Origin: Sophora flavescens
Taxonomy: Eukaryota > Streptophyta > Magnoliopsida > Fabales > Fabaceae
Length of the DNA: 64,000 bases
Direction: 5' to 3'
Assembly (NCBI GenBank): GCA_030762895.1
Contig: CM061068.1
Coordinates: forward strand, 78,207,228 to 78,271,227
The position numbers and the translations under genes are program-made. The notes below the pieces were generated by a model. It did not search any database. It had not been told where the DNA came from and saw only the letters and a list, made by a program, of their open reading frames with translations. This document shows positions 58,218 to 64,000 of the stretch, piece after piece. The stretch's first letter is position 1. Each line of letters begins with the position of its first letter.

Positions 58218-59459
58218 GTGATGCCCTTTGGAGTGACCAATGCTCCAGCCGTTTTCATGGACTACATAAATCGGATCTTTTGGACCTTCTTGGACAGGTT
58301 TGTGGTGGTGTTCATAGATGATATTTTAATATACTCTAGGACACCAGAAGAACATGGAAAACACTTAAGGTTGGTGTTGCAGACCTTGAGGGACGAGCGT
58401 CTTTATGCCAAACCAGAGAAGTGTGAGTTTTGGCTAGACGAGGTAAAATTTTTAGGACTCACCATCTCAAAGGATGGTGTAGCGGTTGATTCCTCTAAAG
58501 TTGATGCGGTGTTGGGATGGGAACAACCTAAGACAATAACAGAAGTGAGAAGTTTCTTAGGCTTAGATGGCTACTATAGGAAGTTCATAGAGGGGTTCTC
58601 TAGACTAGCCTTACCTTTGACCCAGTTGAGTAGAAAAGGGAAACCTTTTATGTGGGACCAGGAGTGTGAGGACGGGTTCCAAGAGCTTAAGAGGAGATTG
58701 GTGTCATCACCAGTCTTAACTATATCGGATCCCTTAGTAAGTTTGGTGGTATACTGGGACGCATCCAAGAATGGCTTGGGATGTGTCTTAATGCAGGAGG
58801 GCAAGGTGGTAGCATATGCCTCTAGGCAGCTTTGGCCACATGAGGGGAATTACCCTACCCATGACCTAGAGCTAGTAGCCGTGGTTTTTGCCCTTAAGAT
58901 TTGGAGGCACTACCTTTATGGGGCAAAGTTTGAAGTTTTTAGTGACCATAAAAGCCTTAAATATTTGTTCGACCAGAAGGAGTTGAACATGAGACAACGA
59001 AGGTGGATGGAGTTCCTTAAGGACTATGACTTCGAGTTGAAGTACCATCCGGGAAAAGCCAATATGGTGGCAGATGCTTTGAGTAGGAAGTCCCTACACG
59101 TGTCGAGCTTGATGGTGCAAGAGCTAAACCTCATGGAAGAGTTTAGGGACATGAATCTGGAGGTGTTGGATGTGTCCTTAAGTGTCTTAAGCTTGAAGTT
59201 GAATAGGTTGGAAATTAATAGTGACCTTAGAGATGAGGTTAGGCGGGAACAGCTTTTAGGCCAGGAGTTGCAGTCTCAGTTGGGACAAGAGGGTTATGAG
59301 TTGTCTGTTGATGGGCTAGTGAAGTTTAAGAATAGGATCGTTGTTCCTAAGGAGGGGAGCCTTAGAGAGAAGATATTAGAGGAAGCTTATAAGGGAAAGT
59401 TTACCGTACGTCCTGGAATAACTAAGATGTACCAAGACCTTAAGAGGATGTATTGGTGA
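58218..59459 (+). pseudogene. RT C-terminal part, RNase H and integrase zinc finger of chromovirus
   Basis: A 413-residue open frame. It covers the RT motif VVFIDDILIYSR (FIDD at 32-35), connection sequence, and an RNase H with D181, E218, D243 and D286 (YWDAS, DLELV, FSDHK, VADALSR). It then runs into the integrase N-terminal region (GITKMYQDLKRMYW) and ends in a stop. The two His of the integrase zinc finger are replaced by Tyr and Arg (EEAYKGKFTVRPG), while the Cys pair CLVC follows after the stop. RT lacks its N-terminal half in this frame. It is not a functional polyprotein, though RNase H looks intact. Confidence 0.85.
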
Positions 59460-59736
59460 CCAGGAATGAAAAGGATGTGGCTAGCTTCGTAACTAGGTGT
59501 TTAGTGTGCCAAAAGGTTAAGATAGAACATCAGAAGCCTTCGGGGTTGTTGCAGTCCTTGGAGATTCCAGAATGGAAGTGGGAGAGAAAACCTTGATATG
59601 ACCTGAATTGGTCCAAGAAACCTCTGAGATAATCAAAATGATTAGGGAGAGGATGCGCACCGCGCAAAGTAGATGAAAGAGCTATGCCAACAAAAAGAGA
59701 AAGCCTCTAGAATTCCAGGATAGTGAGCATGTATTT
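59460..59736 (+). pseudogene. Integrase remnant with catalytic core deleted
   Basis: After the stop, PGMKRMWLASFVTRCLVCQK and EIPEWKWE are visible. The next sequence is already the region after the core (EIIKMIRERMRTAQSR, a stop, SYANKKRKPLEF). The DD35E catalytic domain is missing entirely, a deletion of several hundred bases compared with the family. Confidence 0.8.
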
Positions 59737-60138
59737 TTGAGAGTCACTCCTAAGACGGGGGTAGGGAGGTCGATGAAAGTCCGCAAGCTAAATCCTCGTT
59801 TCATGAGACCTTTCCAAATCCTTAAAAGAGTCGGGCCTGTTGCTTATCAATTGCCTCTTCCGCCACAGTTGGCAAACCTTCATGATGTTTTCCATGTGTC
59901 GCAACTCAGGAAATATGTGCCTGATGAATCTTATGTGATAGCTCCCGAGTCTGTACAACTGAAGGATAATTTGATCTATAAGCGAAAGCCTAGTCAAATC
60001 CTGGACAAGAGCACTAAGACTCTAAGGAACAAGGCGATTCCATTGGTGAAAGTGTTATGGGACAGATTGACTCCTGAGGAGGCCACTTGGGAGATGGAGG
60101 AGGACATCGTGCGTCAATACCCAGATTTTATTATCTAA
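59737..60138 (+). pseudogene. Integrase C-terminus and chromodomain
   Basis: A 133-residue open frame. It starts with the GPY/F-like segment (RFMRPFQILKRVGPVAYQLP, NLHDVFHVSQLRKYVPD) and ends with a chromodomain (ILDKSTKTLRNKAIPLVKV, then WEMEEDIVRQYPDFI). Chromodomains steer integration toward heterochromatin in this clade. It is cut from the rest of the integrase. Confidence 0.8.
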
Positions 60139-60223
60139 GGTACGGTAACCCTTACGTTTGAATATGTCACATGTTAAAATAAGTGCGTGAGTATGAGGCG
60201 AATTTCGGGGACGAAATTCTTTA

Positions 60224-60237
60224 AGGAGGGGAGAAAA
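60224..60237 (+). other. Polypurine tract of chromovirus
   Basis: AAGGAGGGGAGAAAA lies directly before the 3' LTR start at 60238 and would prime plus-strand synthesis. Confidence 0.85.
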
Positions 60238-62361
60238 TGTAACATCCTAAAATTCTAATATAATTAATTTAAAAAAAAAGGGATTAAGTTATAAAAAAAA
60301 TAAAAAAAAATAATGATATAATAAAAATAAGATATAATTAAGAGGTTTAGTGTAAATGATTTGTTGGTATAAAATTTATTAGAGTTGGTTAGGAATTTCA
60401 AGAGGAATAATGAATTAAAATATATATGTATATATATGAATGTAAACATAAGTACAGACTTTTCACGTAGGGGCCTAGAGGTAGCTCATAAGTCAAGTGG
60501 GCCTAGTTATTCTATTAAAAAAAAGAAGAAGAAAAAAAGAAAAGAAATAAACATTAAAGAAACAAAAAAAAAGGAAAAGAAAAAAAAAACCTAAAAGCCC
60601 TGTACGCAACGTCAGCCATATATATATATTTAGCCATATATATATATATATATATATATTTAGTCATTGAGTAGAAGGAAGGGCTGTAGCGCCGCAGAAG
60701 AAAAAGAAAAAGTTGGTTTGGGTGAGGAGCACAACACATATCCAAGAATGCCACCAAACGGAAAGGGAATTTTTAGGGAAGTGTAAATCCCTATCATACG
60801 TAATTTTTAGATCACATTGGAGGTCTGCAAAAGGTGAGTAAAAATAACTTTTCTCACACTTTCATGGTACAGATAATTTGATGCTTCTACATGTAACTTT
60901 GTCTTTTGGAAATAGTAAAATATTTTAGGGTCCTTGATTCTTGATTTGAGACTCTTAAATTATTTTGAGATGTTGTTAGATGAATCGAATTATTAAATAT
61001 ATTTTCCTGTAATCTATAAATAAATAGCTTTATATTAATTTTGTGGAATTGTTGTACATTCTTTATTTTGATTGTTTGATGGCAAAACAATTGTCAAAGT
61101 CAAATTCATTATTTGTAGTGTGATTAATTCTTTCCCTGTTACGTGAAATTCTATCCCACTGTTGAAGGACAATTTAAATTAGAAATTGGAATGTAAGTTC
61201 ATGTTTTGTGAACCCGTTCCCGTAACAAGTCATTTTAAGCATGTTTTTGTTCAATGGTTTCTAAATTAAAATTTGTTTAACTACAGTATAAATTATTGTT
61301 GATTAACAATCTTTAATATGTATAATATGACGTTATAGTGTTGGTTTGGCATGACATTGTAACATTGTTATTGAGAGATAAAGTTGGAAAACCTTGAGAG
61401 TCATCTGGGATGACATATTGCATTATGCATGAGTTGGTCATCACCTTCCGGGAAGGGATGACGGTGTACATTCTATTCCGGGAATAGGATGAGAGATATC
61501 ACCATCTGGGATGGGATATCAAATTATTAAAATATTCACATCTGGGATGAAATATTAGATACCTCCATCTGGGATGGGGAAGGCAGTGGGATGCCATTGC
61601 ATGGATATGAGCTCATAGACCTTCGTGGATCTGTGATTCACACCGGTTCTGGGAACCAAAGAGTCAAGTTAAGTGATTCTGGGAATCACCGAGTCATGTT
61701 CGTGGAGTTGCATTGTGTAGAGTTTGCATGGTGAATGTGATTAAATGCAATGTGATGTGACCGTTGCCGAGTTTATGAGTTTGTGCTTTAAATGCTTGAC
61801 ATTAATTTTATATATATGTATATATAATTATTATTTTGGAGGTTTATTATATTCAATATTTTAAAAATTAGCGGGTACCATGAATGTTTTTCCGGTTACC
61901 GCACCGGCTGAGAACAACACTATTTGCGAAAATATTTTTAGAACTTGATTTTTATTCACTGGGATTATATCTCATTAAAAGTATTGTTTTCAGAGCACGA
62001 GGACGATATCACTGAAGCTGAAGAGGATTGGAGACTTAGCGAATTTACTTATTTATTATCTAGCTTTGTTAGTATTTTATTTTGAATAAGGAGCCGTTTG
62101 TGGCTAGACATATTTATTTTATTTTTTATTTATCGTTGGATTTATTAGTAGACACCCGGTTTTGAGGCTTGGGGTTTTTATTTGGACGTATGGATTTATT
62201 ATTTATTACTTTGATACATTATTACTATTTTAATTAATATGAGACATTTTTCAGACTCATATAATTGATGAAACTTTTATGATTAACATATTTTAATTAA
62301 ATGTATTAAAGGATTTTTATACAATTTGTTTTGGGTTACTAATGTAACGAAGGGCGTTACA
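60238..62361 (+). repeat. 3' LTR of chromovirus
   Basis: Almost identical to the 5' LTR, with scattered single-base differences and a longer (TA)n run at 60637-60659. Confidence 0.95.
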
Positions 62362-62468
62362 TGGCCTGACCATGACAACCATCACGGTCGTGACAGACAA
62401 CAAAGGCAAGAATGCTACAAAACAGAACCTGTCACGGCCTGGCCATGACAACCATCACGGCCGTGACA
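62362..62468. repeat. Palindrome array right of the chromovirus
   Basis: GGCCTGACCATGAC, ATCACGGTCGTGA, TCACGGCCTGGCCATGA and ATCACGGCCGTGA. It belongs with the half site at 54821-54829. Linkers AGACAACAAAGGCAAGAATG differ from those in the other arrays. Confidence 0.8.
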
Positions 62469-64000
62469 GACAGCAAACATCCTCACTATCATAATTATTC
62501 AAACACCGAAACAATACGTCACATGCAGATGGAATACCTCAACCAGCGTATCACAATAAATTCGATAACATAAAATCAAACATCCTCAAATACTTAAAAT
62601 CAACTTAATGTCGATAAACCTACAATCCCCGAATCACCATTGGTTTTATAGAAAAGGTTTCCAATGGGATTTTGGTCTTGTCGATTACTCGACTACTAGT
62701 AGGGTTTAGGTCGCCCTACACAATTATCATATAATCTACTACTTATCGATTCCGACGATAGGTTGATTCTTTTCCCCACCTGAGCTAGCACCGGAAACAC
62801 GTACACGACGATCCTCGTTATCCCGCCACGAGTAACACAACCACCTTCATCCAAACAATCATAACTATAATTAATCAACTAACAACCATCTATGACACTT
62901 TAGGGATAGGTTCGGTCATGACTTAGAAAATAGGTTTAGGGCTATCTTCTTAATGCCATCTTTTGGATCCTAGTTACTAGAGTCTTAACTAACATAGATT
63001 ACTTATTACAAGACTAAAATTTGAAACAAAATCCTCTAACCTTTAGGGTTAGGGTTTCGGCCCATATTAGGAATTTAAGCTAGGGATTTTTGTTGGTCCT
63101 AAGCTCTTGGATTTAAGCTATACATGTATTATAGAACTTAAGTCAACTACTAACATTCAAAACAAACAACAAAACACCAAACCCATTTTCCTACCTAGGT
63201 TCGGCCATTAATGGTTAATAGGGAAGGAAAATGATTTTGATCACATGCTCTTGGATAAATAAAGTAGGGATTATATCTAGATCATAGAAATTGGTTTCAT
63301 GTCAAAAGGATTTTTCTAGAATTAGTTATGAATTTTTGAAGAAAGCTTCAAGAACTTTGACTCATATGAAGAACATGATGAACACAAGCATAAATCCATA
63401 AAAGTTGTGAATAGAAAAGCTTAAAATATCAAGATTAAGAGAGATATTCCTCACCTTGGAATAAAAAGATTTATTCAAGAACTTGAAGAACAAAGATGAT
63501 TTTAGCAAGAACACTAAGGAGTTCTTTGTGTTTTGTGGGGAAAAACTTGAGATGTGAAATAGAAATTGTTTAGATCATCTAGATAAGTGAGAGTATGATC
63601 TTAGAAGATCAAAACAAGGTTTGGATGGTTATATATGGGTATGGGCCGAATTTGAAGAAAAGAAAAGATGAACTAGAAAGTTCATGGATTCAAGAACAAA
63701 ATGGATCAAGTGATGGTTATTGATCTAAGGAACAAGTTTCATGAATGAATAATCATGAGATTATGTTTCTAAGTTAGAGATAAATGATGAATAAGTGAAG
63801 AACAAATGAAGAACAAATGAAGAACAAGTGAAGAACTTGTGAGAGAAAATGAAGAACATGAAGTTTTGAGAGACAAAATGATGAAGTTGGAAAATGAGTG
63901 AAAATGATCCAAGTGTGGATGATGGGCACGGTTTAGAGGTGGGTGTGAGGATAAAATGTGTGGTTTGATGATATAAAAGAACCATGGTTGAGTTTATTTG
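62469..64000. other. Continuation of the interrupted LTR
   Basis: AT-rich LTR body, related to 20530-21010. A GAAGAACAAATGAAGAACAA repeat occurs near 63800. No gene is seen up to the window edge. Confidence 0.45.

Larger units (their letters stand above)
54830..62361 (+). mobile_element. Chromovirus (Tekay/Del-like Ty3/gypsy), defective interior
   Basis: The LTRs are 2112 and 2124 bp, start TGTAACATCC and end GGGCGTTACA. The flanks are CGGCCT (54824-54829) and TGGCCT (62362-62367), that is, a GGCCT duplication shifted by one base at the right. It has a PBS for initiator tRNA-Met and a polypurine tract. The interior is only 3.3 kb: gag remnant, decayed protease and RT, an open RT/RNase H stretch, an integrase lacking its catalytic core, and a chromodomain. 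I count fewer than about 20 substitutions between the LTRs by eye, so the insertion is young although the coding region is dead. Confidence 0.9.
53628..64000 (-). mobile_element. LTR interrupted by the chromovirus (end outside window)
   Basis: It starts TGAGACACCCCGATG. Its body, 53628-54829 plus 62362-64000, has a 38-bp tandem repeat, a palindrome array and LTR words shared with the outer LTR of the central nest (GGTTTCGGCC, TAGGTTCGGCCATTAATGG). The minus orientation is inferred from that similarity. The other end is not visible, so solo or full status is open. Confidence 0.5.

Noticed and set aside
58218..59459. Functional pol gene of the chromovirus
   Set aside because: The long frame lacks the first half of RT, ends in a stop before the integrase Cys pair, and the integrase core is deleted.

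Overview
The window is nuclear DNA of a flowering plant. It is AT-rich, and its one clear host gene has plant GT-AG introns. It carries LTR retrotransposons, CACTA, hAT, Helitron, MITE and SINE families of plant type, and a fossil of a plant pararetrovirus. The species cannot be fixed from sequence alone; a eudicot is likely (inference).

The only convincing intact host gene is a seven-exon inositol polyphosphate 5-phosphatase on the + strand (33658-38108, 429 codons). Two SINEs and a MITE-like element lie in its introns. Almost everything else is mobile DNA, mostly nested. Many insertions can be dated relative to each other because their target-site duplications (TSDs) are still legible.

Left part (1-6581): a decayed CACTA element (A). 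It has a transposase fragment at the window edge and a CACTA terminus at 6581. A smaller CACTA (B, 1072-4334, TSD ACT) sits inside it. Next come an AT-rich duplicated stretch, a long-hairpin MITE (8620-9027, TSD TTTTTTAAA), a Helitron with a SINE inside (10503-11435), and a MITE-like element with a very GC-rich minisatellite (11556-12259).

Centre (13194-30271): a MULE-type MITE (TSD TTTGATAAA) was split by an LTR, now solo, whose two ends lie 16.7 kb apart (13209-29894, TSD ATTTG). That LTR holds an inverted pair of caulimovirid fragments, a truncated hAT element (15312-16684, TSD 7 of 8), a solo LTR of the chromovirus family (17131-19676, TSD ATCAC) and an Athila-like element (21539-29296, TSD GTGAG). 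The Athila-like element has gag and part of protease but no RT or integrase.

Right part (38881-end): a third CACTA (E) carries an Ulp1-like protease pseudogene. CACTA C (39941-48946, TSD AGC) split an exon of that pseudogene. C belongs to the same family as B. It carries captured host exons, an LTR and a 206-bp higher-order tandem array. A further CACTA (D, from 51054) is cut by another LTR (from 53628). That LTR is in turn cut by a chromovirus (54830-62361) with nearly identical LTRs and a defective interior.

The most unusual signal is a palindrome array built from TCACGG half-sites. It alternates 17-bp and 12-bp palindromes. It lies about 75 bp upstream of the TATA box in the Athila-like LTRs, and it recurs inside CACTA elements and another LTR family.
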